DNA of 64,000 bases from Quercus robur. Lineage: Eukaryota > Streptophyta > Magnoliopsida > Fagales > Fagaceae. A program made the position numbers and the translations under genes. The notes under the pieces are model-generated. The model made no database searches and was not told where the DNA came from. It saw nothing but the letters and a program-made list of their open reading frames with translations. Of the stretch, positions 40,135-51,739 are shown piece after piece (the first letter of the stretch is position 1; every line of letters begins with the position of its first letter). The stretch is from the NCBI RefSeq assembly GCF_932294415.1, contig NC_065536.1, positions 11,273,974 to 11,337,973 on the forward strand, in the 5' to 3' direction.

Positions 40135-42043
40135 ATGAGTATGAAAGGTGAGTATATTTAAGATAATCCTTTATTAATATTTTTCAAATATATAGAAATC
40201 CCTATTCAGTTAAAAGCAAATTACACTCACGAGTATCAAGTCTAATAATACAAAAAAGCAAAGCATCCACCACTTTCAATTTCTTTAAACAAATTAGTTG
40301 TGTGTCTGATTGACAGGGGAACTTAAACACATCAGCCATGAGCATCCTTTGGTCTCCTTCGATGCTTCAAATGTTTTAGAAGATGTAAGATCTAAATTAT
40401 GTAGCGGGTGCGGTAAAGGCCTACATGGTTCATGCTACGGATGCGGAATTTGTTATCCCTCTTTTTCGTTTTTCCTTCACAAGTCATGTTTCGAAGTAGC
40501 CCACTCCCACGAGGTGCAACACCCCATACACGACAAGCACCCTCTGATCATTTGCAAAACACCACCGTATGATAAGGAGACTTGCACATGCAATATTTGC
40601 GGTGAACCTTGCATGAGGTTTATTGTTTACCACTGTCCCCTTTGCAAAATTTACGTTCATTTCAAGTGTCTTTCGTTACCGCTCTCCATTGAAAGTGAAA
40701 TTCACAACCACCCATTAACCTTATTCAGGAAGTTCATCACGTTCATTTGTGATTTTTGTGGTAAAGAAGGTAAAACATTGACCTACCTATGCAATGTTAG
40801 CTTTTGTGGATTTTGGGCCCACCATAATTGTGCTTCCTTACCACGCATGGTCAAACGTATGCGCCATAAGCACCCTCTCATCCTCACTAACTCTATTAAG
40901 GATGATCATTCTGAGCACCGAGTTTGCCAACTTTGCGTGAAACATATAGACACAAACCATGGGGTTTATTATTGCTCAACTTGTGATTATGTTGCCCACC
41001 TTGATTGCGCTACAGACAAGAATGGCATGGATGAAAATTTTATGCGGGAATCTAAAGGCAAGGAACCTGCTGAGTTAACAAATATGCTGAAATTTGAAGA
41101 TTTGGAGCTTGATGAATTCGCCAATGAATCATCTTATAGTGTCCAAGAAACCCAGGTGGGTGAGGGTGAAATTAAAATACCCATAGAAATCAAACATTTT
41201 TGTCATGAGCATGACTTAAAACTTATTGATGGGCTTGAGAACTACAAAATATGTGACGGGTGTGTACGACCTATCTTCCCTCCATTTTATAGTTGTATTG
41301 AATGTAACTTCTTTCTTCACAAATGTTGTGTAGAATTACCGCGTAAAAAGCGACACCCACTTCACCAACACCCCCTCAACCTAAATAGATCTCATTTATG
41401 GTTGAATGACTGTCATGCTTGTAAGTGTATAACTAATGGCTTTATCTACAACTGCCACGAATGCAATTTTGTCCTTGATGTCTCATGTAGTTTGATCTCA
41501 GAATTAGACACATTAACTCACGTTGGTCACGAGCACCCCCTAATCTTCTCTAGCGCAACTAATGAAGAGGAGTGTGGTGCTTGCAATTCTAAAGGAAGAA
41601 TCTTTCGTTGTACTAAATGTGAATTCACTTTGGATTTTGGATGTGCTACATTACCACATACCGTAAAGTACAAACAACATGAACACCCATTTACCCTTAA
41701 TTATATTGTTGAAGATGACTCAGGTGAATATTATTGCGATATTTGTGAGGAAGAACGAGACTATCCAAAGCATTGGTTCTATTATTGTAAAGAATGTAAT
41801 TATCCTGCTCATCCCAAATGTATTTTTGAAGAGTCCTTATATTATAGATTGGGAGACTACAGAAATATTAAGTTCGGGAGCACTTACATATCCACCGTCC
41901 ACCAACATCCCCTTACTCTTGTTCAGGAGACTAAGGATGGCTTTCATCGTTGTAACAGGTGTGGTTATCGTTGCCATGATATAGCCTATGCATGTGCCAC
42001 GTGTAATATCAGTTTTGACCTGCTTTGCATGTGCATAATGTAA
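40135..42043 (+). CDS. DC1 (C1-like) domain cysteine/histidine-rich protein, 579 aa
   Basis: Exon 1 contributes 13 nt (40135-40147, ATG AGT ATG AAA G) and ends at a strong GTGAGTA donor. The 169-nt intron ends GACAG at 40316. Exon 2 runs 40317-42043, giving MSMKGELKHISHEHPLVSFD. No ATG lies in frame near the start of exon 2, so the short exon decides the start. Nine C1-like repeats are readable, each of the form H-x-HPL...CxxC...Y/FxCxxCxFxLHxxCA. Among them are CTCNICGEPC, CDFCGKEG, YYCSTCDYVAHLDC, CHACKCITNGFIYNC, CGACNSKGRIFRC, YYCDICEEE and CNRCGYRCHDIAYACATC. Such proteins are plant-specific, are thought to bind Zn2+ and perhaps lipids or partners, and often form tandem clusters. The exact function is unknown. 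It is the only full-length member here. Confidence 0.85.
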
Positions 42044-42275
42044 AAATGACGTAACTGGCATCCAGCTCCTATCAAGAACGGACACTGCCTTAAGAGTTGT
42101 GTTAATAAGACACTATCTAAGTATATATGTATTTAACTTCTTTTCTTTGCATCCATATGGAATATTGTTCTTATTATCAACAAAGAAGTATCTTTTTCAA
42201 GTAATTATTAATTATCCGTTTCTTTCTTATTTCATTTTTTTTTTTTTTTTTTTTTGGTTATAACCGAATTTGAAA

Positions 42276-42466
42276 GAGAGATGCTACGTCTACAACATTT
42301 TTACAACATTTTTACAACAAATCATAGGTGGTTAATTGTTATTGGGTCAAATTTAAAACTAACACTAAGATTACTTTTTTACCCCAACAAAAACAACCAG
42401 TAACAACTTGCCACTTAGGATTTGTTGTAAAAATATTGTAGAAATATTGTAGACATAGTATTTCTC
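42276..42466. mobile_element. Mutator-like MITE, 191 bp, with 9-bp target duplication
   Basis: The ends GAGAGATGCTACGTCTACAA and its imperfect inverse ('ttgtagacatagtatttctc') are terminal inverted repeats. AATTTGAAA flanks both sides (42267-42275 and 42467-42475). The paralogous site near 23560 has 'gaattagaaatagtgatg' with no insert. A 9-bp duplication is typical of Mutator-like elements. Confidence 0.85.
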
Positions 42467-42868
42467 AATTTGAAATAGTGATGAAATAGTGTGTATTAAT
42501 GCTTTGCTGCATTTAAAGAGAGAAAACAATAAATTGGAAATATTTATAATTAAAGCTTAAATTAATTAATACACACCAAAAGCTTCCTGTCAGAGTCAGA
42601 CAACATATTTTATTGTAGCTAACCAACTACAGTAGTTCTGGCCGAAAAGGCAATGCTGGCCCGTTGGGTACCAAAACCTCTTCTCCTCCTTTTTTTATTT
42701 TTATTGTTTTATAGATATAGTGCCAATATATATTTATGATTTGGTAAAGCTATCAAATACAACAATGCTGCCGCTAGCATCTCTTATGGGTATTATAATT
42801 ACATGCCTTATTTATAAGAATGTCAAGATTATTGGTTATAGCGATTTAATTGCAGTCTTTCCCTTGAA

Positions 42869-42903
<35 letters not shown>

Positions 42904-43185
42904 GGCTAATCCCACTATAGCTCTATAATCTTTTTTTATGCCCGTATACCTGTCAACACAGAAACCAACTGGGAAAAAAAATCAACGAAAATTAAATTTC
43001 TTTTCTTTTTCCCAATTGTTTCAGAAAATGAAAAAAATGTCGGCATTTTAAACATACAATAATATAAAATGTGAACTTAAACGTTGTAATTGGATTTTCT
43101 TTTTAAACTATTGAAAATTTGCTAAATCCAATAATTATATTCAATGAAATTGAATTTCTCTTCCTTTTTATAATCATCTCAGAAA

Positions 43186-43315
43186 GAGAATTGCTACGTC
43201 CATAACATTTTTACAACACTTTCACAACAATTAAAATATATCAGCACTTTTACAACATTTTTACAATCTATCACCTGAGATTCGTTGTGAAAATATAGTA
43301 GATATAGCACTTCCC
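43186..43315. mobile_element. Mutator-like MITE, 130 bp
   Basis: The ends GAGAATTGCTACGTCC and 'gatatagcacttccc' are inverted repeats of the same family as 42276-42466. They are flanked by TCTCAGAAA and TTTCAGAAA (one mismatch in nine). Confidence 0.65.
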
Positions 43316-43910
43316 TTTCAGAAAATCAAAAAAAATAAATATCATAATTTTACATACAACAATATAAAAATAAATAAATATCATAATTTTACATACAACA
43401 ATATAAAATTCATAATTAAATCCAATATTTATCTTATGGATATAATATATGTATTACCTATTTCATAACATATGGGTTTTGTACAATTGTAGACCCTATA
43501 TTGTAAGATTGATGTTATATATGGTGAATACATAAAATACCTTCTCAGGATCATGGGCGCTACACAACATAAGATAACACTCTACTTTCCTTTAAACGTC
43601 AATTTTCTAGTCTAAACAAAAAAAATTTACAAAGTCTATAGTAAACTATAATAGATTTCACTTGTTAAATTATCTGATTCCTATTTTAGTTGATTAATCT
43701 TCACATGTAAGTACAGTTTCTTCTTTATTGGGGAGAATTTTCAAGCATAATCATTTTTAACATCATGCATAAGCAGCTATGTACACTTTCTTTTTTCTTT
43801 TTTTTTCTTTTTTATAAAGCAGCTATGTTAACTAAATAGGAGCTGTACGGTGAGCACAGTGCGAAACTATTCTTTCGCCTTTTACCAAAAAAAAAAATAT
43901 TAACTAAGAT

Positions 43911-44164
43911 TGCATTTGGATAGTTTATTTTTTGCTAACTTATTTTACTATTTAGTTTATTTTTTTCTACTATTCATAAATTTCATTGCACTTTTTAGTA
44001 CAATTCATAAGTCCCGCTGTATTATTTCAACTTCATAAATCTCACTGCACTTTTTAGTACTATTTATAAGTCCCGTTGTATTATTTCAACTAACTTTTAT
44101 CTTTATCTACGGTACTTTCAGCAAAAAAATTTTAGTTTTAACAAAATAAACTTCCAAACACACT
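43911..44164. mobile_element. MITE-like element with internal repeat
   Basis: It begins TGCATTTGGATAGTTTATTT and ends with the near inverse 'aaataaacttccaaacacac'. Inside, a unit of about 66 bp ('cactgcactttttagtac', 'cataagtcccg') is repeated. The paralogous block at 16.2 kb lacks it. Target duplication is unclear. Confidence 0.5.
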
Positions 44165-44643
44165 CTAAATATATTTTTTTTTTTCTAAATAAATACAATT
44201 TAAATTTTTCTTTCCTTTATTCTTTGAGAACAACCAATTAAGCAAACATCACAACCCACTTTTGCTTTTCTCTTCTCATTTTTGCTTTTAACCTTCAGCT
44301 TTAATTTGCGTGTATTTGCTTTCTAAGAAGCAAGCAACAAAGATTCCTTTGGTAATTTTCCTGCTCTTCTAAGCCAACATTCGCTGGATTGGAGCAATTT
44401 TTACTGCTCATCCGACCACCCAACCTCCCTTCCTTCTTACTTTCTCATATAAATATAATAAAGTAAAAGAAATCCTAAGTAGTTATGCATTTAGAAAAAC
44501 CAAATAAATCATACATAGCCCTATATGGAACATAATCCCAGAGTGATCAGCAATTACCATTCTTGGCCTTTCTTCACCATTTATTATATATACCTCAAGG
44601 TTCCAACTTATGAGCAGCTGCGATCAACATTTTATTTCAGAAA

Positions 44644-46048
44644 CTAGGCCAAGCTCATTTGTCTCTCCCACTTAAGGTCCTCAGAGAATTCAGAAAGTGC
44701 AGCTCGAGGATTACCATTTGATATAGATAAGTAATATTGAGCAGTCCCATCATCGACTTGCATGCTCCTCTTCAATGAGTCAAGAACCTTTCTCTTGCCT
44801 TGTTCGGTTGTCATCTTATTCAACATATGGCTAGAGTTTCCACTCGGACCACCTTCAAGATACAACACTGCCACTTCCCTTTTCGCATAGGTATCTAGCT
44901 CGATGTAGCATACTCCATTTACAAGAATGTCAGGATTGCTTATAGGGATTAACAACCTCTCCCTTGAGTATATGCCATGGTCGCTCATCATGTTGTTTAA
45001 ACGTTTTATGTCCATAACCTGCTAACACCAAAAACAGAAAATTAAGAATGTACACACAAGTACACAGACTATGTACAGGACAGGAAGAGCAAACCAACTT
45101 GGGCTAACAATTTGCATGCAGGAGAAAAGTTCAAATTTTTAAAGTACAATCTAGACCTCAATAACCAAAAGGGTAAAAAAATTTCTGTTCGGTATCTCAT
45201 GTTGATATATTTTCTTATATATCATAATTTATGGAATATTATCTCTTTTCTATATCAAACATTCATTTAAAAATGGAAAGAAAATTTTACCTAATTTATC
45301 AATGTCTTATTATCTTTTAAGGTTCAAAGCTTACAAAAGGGAAACAAGGTACATAAAAAAGAGGGGGAAATACAGAAGCAAGAGTTGTAATGAAAGAGAA
45401 AAAATAATAAAAGAACATTATAATTACCTTTCAAAAATTAAAAAATAGAGCATCCCATATTCTTAATGTAGTATCTTATTCACATTCGTATAAATTTAAT
45501 TTAATAAAAATGTACTAACATCAACAACTAAGCTATACTATATGCATTATCTAAAAACCTAACAAATTAAAAAACTTTGCTGTCCTTTCCCACACTTTCT
45601 CGTTAACCAAACAGAAATTAAGAAATTGAAAATTATAAAAAAAAAAAAAAAAAAAAACCTGAACAGAGTACTTGACAGCGAGACTAGCGACACTATCTCC
45701 TCTAACAATCCGATGCGAAATCGCGAACTTCCAAATCCCACTGTCTCTCCAGAAGCTTCCAGAGACAGGCTTTCCGATCACCTCTCCGAGTTTCCAATTC
45801 GCCTTGAAGGCTTCGACGACGAGCTCGTAGGCGACCGAGTTCCAGAGTCGGCACACGCAACTCGCTCCAGCGAGCTCCGAGACTCCGCTGTCGCCGCCGC
45901 CGCCGCCGAGCCTCTCGAGGATCAGGCGGAGAGTGTCACGGTACGCAAGGACCGAAGAGAGGTTGGAAGAGTTAGTTATCCTTGCCGTTGCGGATTCCGC
46001 GGTGGTTGTTGCGGTGAGAATTTCGTCTTTGTCGCCACAACAACCCAT
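44644..46048 (-). CDS. F-box protein with LysM domain (At1g55000-like), 254 aa
   Basis: Exon 1 (46048-45659) begins MGCCGDKDEILTATTT, has an F-box-like segment at about residues 45-90 (YRDTLRLILERL, GASCVCRLWNSVAYELVVEA), and ends at CAG|GT. The intron (45658-45019) ends GCAG. Exon 2 (45018-44644) starts VMDIKRLNNMMSDHGIYSRE. The LysM domain spans the junction (about 112-157: HRIVRGDSVASLAVKYSVQ then the NNMMSDHG segment and LLIPI). The layout matches the Arabidopsis LysM-containing F-box protein encoded by At1g55000 (from memory). F-box proteins recruit substrates to SCF ubiquitin ligases. Because LysM is here intracellular, a glycan ligand is not assumed. A run of five Gly (GGGGG) interrupts the F-box region. 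AATAAA (minus, 44636-44631) lies just past the stop. Confidence 0.88.
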
Positions 46049-47394
46049 TTTTTTAGAGAGAGAGAAAGAGAGATTGGGTTTTTGAAGCTGGTGGCTTGTG
46101 AATTGTCGCCGTAACAAAAATATAAAATGTGATTTTTTTTTTTTTTTTTTTTTCAGAGTTTGGAATGGTTGGTGGCGGAGAACATTGGATATGGAATTAG
46201 AAGGGCTTCTTTTTTTCTTTTTCTTTTTAATTAGAAGGGCTTCAATTATTACGTTTATTTATCTATATCAAGAACCTTTTTTTTTTCTCAAAAATTAAAA
46301 AAAAAAAAAAAAAAAACAACAAAACAAAAAATAATAGATGTACAGTTAGTACACTTTCTATACATAAAATGATAAAAAAAAATAGTATTAGACAGATTTT
46401 GATTCAATTATATTTGATATTTCTACTAATTCTTTAATTTAATTTTTTAGTATTTAAATAATTGTTCTCTATAAATATTTTTTGTTAAATTATTGATTTT
46501 TTTTTAATAATGAAACAAATATTATATTAAGAGAAATGAGGCAAACTAGGAGAATAATCTATTTTATCTGCTTCTCTCAGAGCCCAAAACATAGAGGAAA
46601 TTAGAAGAGATGGTGATGATTCTTTCTCGTTTACATGAGGAGGCCCAAGCCCAACTAGCTATCAACTGTGCTTCAGAGTTGGGCTCAAAGACTATGTTTG
46701 GTTGGATAGAAAATATTTTTTATCTTAAAATAAATTTTTGAAAAATAAAATATTTTCAAATGTTTGGTTATGTTTTTTAAAAATGCTCCGGAAAATATTT
46801 TCAATTAAACGGTGATAGATGATGGCTGATGGCAGTGGTTGGCAACTGGAGATTACGGATGTTAGTAGAGGTGGTGGTTGAGTGGCTAACAGTAAGAAAA
46901 AGTGGCTGACATTTTTAGTTGCCCGAAATACATGAAATTGCGGAAAATATTTTTTGGAAATCAATTTCTGTCCAACCAAACACATGAAACAAATATTTTC
47001 TGAAAATTGAGAAACTAATTTTGAATTCTTCAATCAATGGTGCCATGAGCTAATGTGGACGATTAGTGGAGCTCTGAATTGGTACAATTGCACAAGAAGC
47101 ATCCCCTTCAAAAGAGCACCCTTTGATTTAGCCCGTATTGCTTCTCCAGTAAGGTCAAAAGAAGCCCATGTGAAGAGAATTTTGTCTTAGAGGTTCAGGT
47201 TACAGAACAAGGCAGCTTGATTAGTGTGGTTGTCTCAGATAGCATCATCATCAGAGAGCATAAATGTATAGAATCCATTTGTGACACCATATCCCAAGTT
47301 TGAAGATGTGGCTGAAAATATCTTAACCATCTTCAGCTTAGGAAAAAAAAATATATATATATATATATATTTTTTCTACATTGAATTATAAATG
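46049..47394. other. Upstream region of the F-box gene
   Basis: The leader, poly(T)/poly(A) tracts (46133-46153 and 46295-46314) and AT-rich sequence match 22506-22900. Beyond about 46620 the sequence is unique to this locus. No other gene is supported. Confidence 0.5.
46695..46982. mobile_element. MITE-like inverted-repeat element, 288 bp
   Basis: It begins TGTTTGGTTGGATAGAAA and ends with the inverse 'tttctgtccaaccaaaca' (one difference). No coding sequence. The target duplication could not be defined. The ends look like those of common hAT-type plant MITEs, an inference. Confidence 0.55.
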
Positions 47395-47399
47395 AATAT

Positions 47400-47891
47400 T
47401 GAAGATGATAAAATATAGAGCCTGACGGGCCTACCTTAATGGGCCTGACGGATTGGAACTGTTGGGCCTGTGTAAAGATGATCCCATGCGCTTTTAAGGC
47501 CCATCGCTGACAGACACAGTAAGGGCCCATGATCCGAAATCTCTATCGCCTAGAAAAGCCCTAAGATCCGAAAATGGGAATCCTTGCTCACCACGCTTAG
47601 AAGAATTGGAAGTAGAGTCCCACATGGAAAAGATTTGGAGACCAAGAAGGAAAAGTCAACTCTCTACCACTATAAAAGACCTAACACCCTCGCAAATCAA
47701 GGTACGTTTAATTGACCCTCTCTAGCGCTCTAGAGTGGTGAGAAGAATTCTAACTTGACTTTCGGAGAGTGTTTGGCCGGCACCATACCGGTGCTCTCTA
47801 AAGGTTTTCTTTCGATTGCTTCTGTTGTACAGGTTCGCTTTGAGTCGCGAGTGCGGTGTGACCTATTGGTGATAGTTTTTCAACGTCATCA
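47400..47891 (+). repeat. 5' LTR of the gypsy element
   Basis: 492 bp. A TATA box TATAAAAG at 47671-47678 marks the likely promoter of the genomic RNA. The 3' end is TCATCA, directly before the primer-binding site. Confidence 0.95.
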
Positions 47892-47893
47892 GT

Positions 47894-47911
47894 TGGCGCC
47901 GTCTGTGGGGA
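47894..47911 (+). other. Primer-binding site of the gypsy element
   Basis: TGGCGCCGTCTGTGGGG starts 2 nt after the LTR. This is a common primer-binding-site form in plant gypsy elements. I do not name the tRNA with certainty. Confidence 0.7.
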
Positions 47912-47948
47912 ACGTAGCACATTATCGCTTCCTAGACAAAAGAGTTAC

Positions 47949-50087
47949 ATGGTACTCACTCGCTCAATGACAACCACTAACGACGTTCAAGAAGAAGAAG
48001 CCCCTACGACTGCCCTTGAGAGACAGGTCAGGACGCTCGCCACAGCCGTGGAGCGCCTCACCAAACAAAACCACGACCTAGAAGAGCAACTGAACCAAAA
48101 GAGTGCGGCGGTCAATAACCAAGGAGCGGATCAAGAAGGGACCAGCGCTGAAAGGAGAAATCATGACGGACCACAGGAGAGTAACTCCCCGAGCAGACCA
48201 GTGCGACGAGACACTAGCATCCCTTCAGTGACGGATGTGGCTCCATAACCCATCATCGCGGAGATGCAGGCGATGAAGGAACAGATGGAAGTAATGATGA
48301 ACGCTCTCAAGGGGCGAGTGTCCAGTGATCTTGACGACGACCTTGTCAACCGGACTGACTCGCCATTTACGACAACCGTCAATTCCTTCCCCCTGCCGAG
48401 TAAGTTCCGCATGCCAAGTATGGATAGTTATGACGGAATTAAGGACCCTCTAGATCACCTAGAGACCTTCAAGACCCTGATGCACCTTCAGGGAGTGGCA
48501 GACACAATTATGTGCAGGGCATTTCCTACAACCCTAAAGGGCGCAGCAAGGATTTGGTTCAGCCGGCTAGCACCAAACTCCATCAGCACCTTCAAGGAGC
48601 TAAGCGCTCAATTTACTACGCACTTCATCGGAGGACATCGGTATAAGAAATCCACGACTTGTTTAATGAATATCAAACAGCGAGAGGAGGAGACGTTACG
48701 GGCCTACATATCACGCTTCAATAAAGAAGCGCTCTCGATCGACGAAGCCGACGACAAGATACTGGTAGCAGCGTTCACGAATGGGCTGAAGGGGGGTAAG
48801 TTTTTGTTCTCCCTATACAAAAACGACCCAAAGACCATGTCAGAGGTGCTTTACAGGGCCACCAAATATATGAACGCTGAAGACGCACTATTAGCCCGAG
48901 AAGATAGACCCAAGAAAAGAGACAGACAAGAAGATCCCCGACAGGACCAGGGGCGGAAGAAAGGAAGGGATGGAGACCGAAGGGAGGAGAGACGTCCAAA
49001 ACCCATGGGCGGAAGGTTCACAAGTTTCACCCCGTTAACCGCTCCTATAGACCAAGTCCTAATGCAGATTAAGGACGAAGGATCCCTGACGTTTCCGGGA
49101 AAGCTGAAGAGTGATCCCAACAAAAGGTCCAGAGACAAATATTACCGCTTCCACCGTGATCATAGTCACGACACGGCCGATTGCTACGACTTGAAGCAGC
49201 AAATCGAAGCCCTTATCCGACAAGGGAAGCTGAAGAAGTTCGTCAGCAAGGAGAGAACGGATCAACCCCCACAAGAACAACACCCCTACCGAGAAAACGA
49301 GCGACCAAGACCCCCATTATGGGACATAAGGATGATAATCGGAGGAACAGCTGCGGTCGGATCGTCAAAAAAGGCTCGCAAAACATACCTTCGGATGGTA
49401 CAGAATGTCCAGTTGGCGGGTACAGTGCCAAAGATGGCAAGAAGGGAAGGCCCCATTATCGGGTTCTCGGAAGAGGATGCACGGCGCCTACACCATCCAC
49501 ACGACGATGCCCTCGTCGTCAGCATGCGGGCAGGGGACTACAACATGCACCGAGTGTTGGTCGACAACGGCAGCTCGGCCGATATCTTATACTATCCGGC
49601 GTTCCAGCAAATGAGGATTGACAGGGAGCAGCTAATACCGACAAACGCCCCGCTCGTTGGTTTCGGAGGGAGTAGGGTATTCCCTTTGGGCGCGGTCACG
49701 TTATCGGTGACAGTAGGAGATTACCCCCAACAAATCACCAGGGACGTGACATTCTTGGTGGTCGATTGCTCGTCCGCCTACAATGCTATTATTGGACGAC
49801 CTACGCTTAACTCGTGGAAGGCGGTAACATCAACTTACCACCTAATGATCAAGTTCCCAACGGAGTATGGGGTAGGAGAGCTACGCGGAAGTCAAGTTGC
49901 CGCACGAGAATGCTACGTAGCTATGATGGAGATGGAAGACCAAATCCAGGCCTTGAACATAGAAGAGCACCGAACGATGGCAGAACCCACAGAGAAGCTA
50001 GAGGAGATAACTCTAACAGTTCCAACCCAGACAGAACAACCAAGATCGGAACGCTTGCCAAACCCGCAATCCGTCAAGAGCTCGTAG
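47949..50087 (+). pseudogene. Gypsy gag-protease (one nonsense codon)
   Basis: ATG at 47949 opens MVLTRSMTTTNDVQEEEAPT with a coiled-coil segment (ERQVRTLATAVERLTKQN). A TAA at 48246-48248, probably from CAA, interrupts it. The same frame continues for more than 600 codons. It contains the gag core (CRAFPTTLKGAARIWFSRL, FTTHFIGGHRYKKSTTCL), a basic region, a degenerate zinc-knuckle-like CxxH stretch (YRFHRDHSHDTADCYDLK), and the aspartic protease active site VLVDNGSSADILY (near 49557). The frame ends at 50087, after sequence that in the pol frame belongs to the RT leader. Gag forms the particle and the protease would process the polyprotein. Confidence 0.85.
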
Positions 50088-51739
50088 CTTTCTTGAGGAG
50101 CAATAAGGATGTGTTCGCCTGGAGCCATGACGATATGCCAGGAATCGATCCCTCGGTCATGGTACATAAATTGAATGTATTGCCCTCATTTCCACCCGTC
50201 CGACAAAAGAAGAGAGCGTTCGCGCCGGAACGAGACCAAGCAATAGCGGAAGAGGTCCGCAAACTCCAAGAGGCAGGCTTCATCAGGGAAGTCTACTATC
50301 CCGATTGGCTGGCGAATGTGGTAATGGTGAAGAAAGCGAGCGGCAAGTGGCGGATGTGCGTAGATTTCACCGATCTTAACAAAGCATGCTCCAAAGATAG
50401 CTATCCCCTTCCAAGGGTCGACGTCCTGGTAGACTCGACGGCTCAACACCAATTACTAAGCTTCATGGACGCTTTCTCGGGTTATAACCAGATCCGCATG
50501 CACGAGGCCGATCAGGAAAAGATTTCGTTCGTAACCAGTCAAGGACTCTTCTGTTACAAAGTAATGCCATTCGGCCTGAAGAATGCGGGGGCAACATACC
50601 AAAGGCTAATGAACAAGATGTTCGCACAGCAAATCGGGAGGAATGTACAAGTCTATGTCGATGACATGCTGGTGAAAAGCCGGAAGGAGGAAGACCACCT
50701 GGAAGATCTTAAGGAAACATTCGGTACGCTTCGATCCTACATCATGAAGCTCAATCCGGGAAAGTGCGCATTCGGCGTAACGGCAGGCAAATTCCTAGGA
50801 TTCATGGTATCCCAGAGGGGGATTGAGGCTAACCCGGACAAAATCCGAGCCATAGTAGAGATGGCCCCACCGCGAAATGTGAAGGAGATACAAAGCCTTA
50901 ACGGCAAGATAGCGGCATTAAATAGATTCGTGTCGAGAGCAACAGACAAGTGTTTGCCCTTCTTTCGCACGTTAAAGAAGTCTTTCGAGTGGACGGACGA
51001 GTGTCAGCGAGCATTCGAGGAATTAAAAGCATACCTATCTTCACCACCCCTATTGAGTCCCTCGCAACCTGGTGAAGAACTTTTCCTCTACTTGGCTATC
51101 TCCTCTGTTGCAGTCAGTGCGGCCTTAATTAGAGAAGAGGATAATGCACAGAAGCCTGTATACTACGCTAGTCGGGCGCTCCGCGGTGCCAAAGAAAGAT
51201 ACCAACCTATGGAGAAACTCGCTTTTGCATTGGTCACGGCGGCTCGCAAGTTCAAGCCCTACTTTCAAGCCCACACCATGAACGTAATGACCGATAAGCC
51301 CTTGCAAAGGGCACTGAGTAATCCTGAAGCCGCAGGTCGGCTGACGCTATGGGCAATAGAATTGAGTGAGTTTGATATCAAGTACCATCCACGTGTGGCC
51401 ATTAAAGGACAAGCAGTAGCAGACTTCATAGCAGAGTTTACGCGTGACGAAGACAAGGGGGCAGAAGAATCCCCCCAGTGGAGCATATACACCGACGGAT
51501 CATCCAATCGGCGAGCCGGAGGGGTCGGCATAGTATTGCTGTCACCTGAAGGAGACAAAATTGAATGTATGGTCCGTCTCGACTTCCCCACTACCAACAA
51601 TGAAGCGGAATACGAAGCAGTGGCGGCAGGACTCGACCTAGCCAAAGCCGCCAGAGCTGAAAGCGTAGTTGTTTACTGCGACTCTTAAGTCGTGACCAAT
51701 CAAGTAAACGGGGATTATGAATGCAAGGGGGAAAGGTAG
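50045..51739 (+). pseudogene. Gypsy reverse transcriptase-RNase H, frameshifted and stopped
   Basis: The real pol reading begins near DRTTKIGTLAKPAIRQELVA, one frame back from gag-protease, as a 1-bp deletion near 50000-50050 would cause. RT motifs are complete: FIREVYYPDWLANVVMVKK, KWRMCVDFTDLNKA, QLLSFMDAFSGYNQI, MPFGLKNAGATYQRLM and the catalytic YVDD at 50654-50665. The RNase H part (WSIYTDGSSNRRAGGVGIVL, NNEAEYEAV, VVYCDS) is cut by TAA at 51686-51688 and TAG at 51737-51739. It would copy the RNA genome into DNA if intact. Confidence 0.88.

Larger units (their letters stand above)
42044..44630. other. Intergenic sequence between DC1 and F-box genes
   Basis: It shares order with 15228-16300 and partly with 23340-23780. 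It carries several small elements (listed separately), an AT run near 42870-42902, and no supported gene. The two flanking genes converge on it. Confidence 0.6.

Noticed and set aside
45626..46114. Plus-strand frame of 162 codons opposite the F-box gene
   Set aside because: Shadow of exon 1 of the F-box/LysM gene, with low-complexity ends.
50000..50087. Programmed ribosomal frameshift between gag-protease and pol
   Set aside because: No slippery heptamer is evident, and other damage in the element makes a simple 1-bp deletion more likely.
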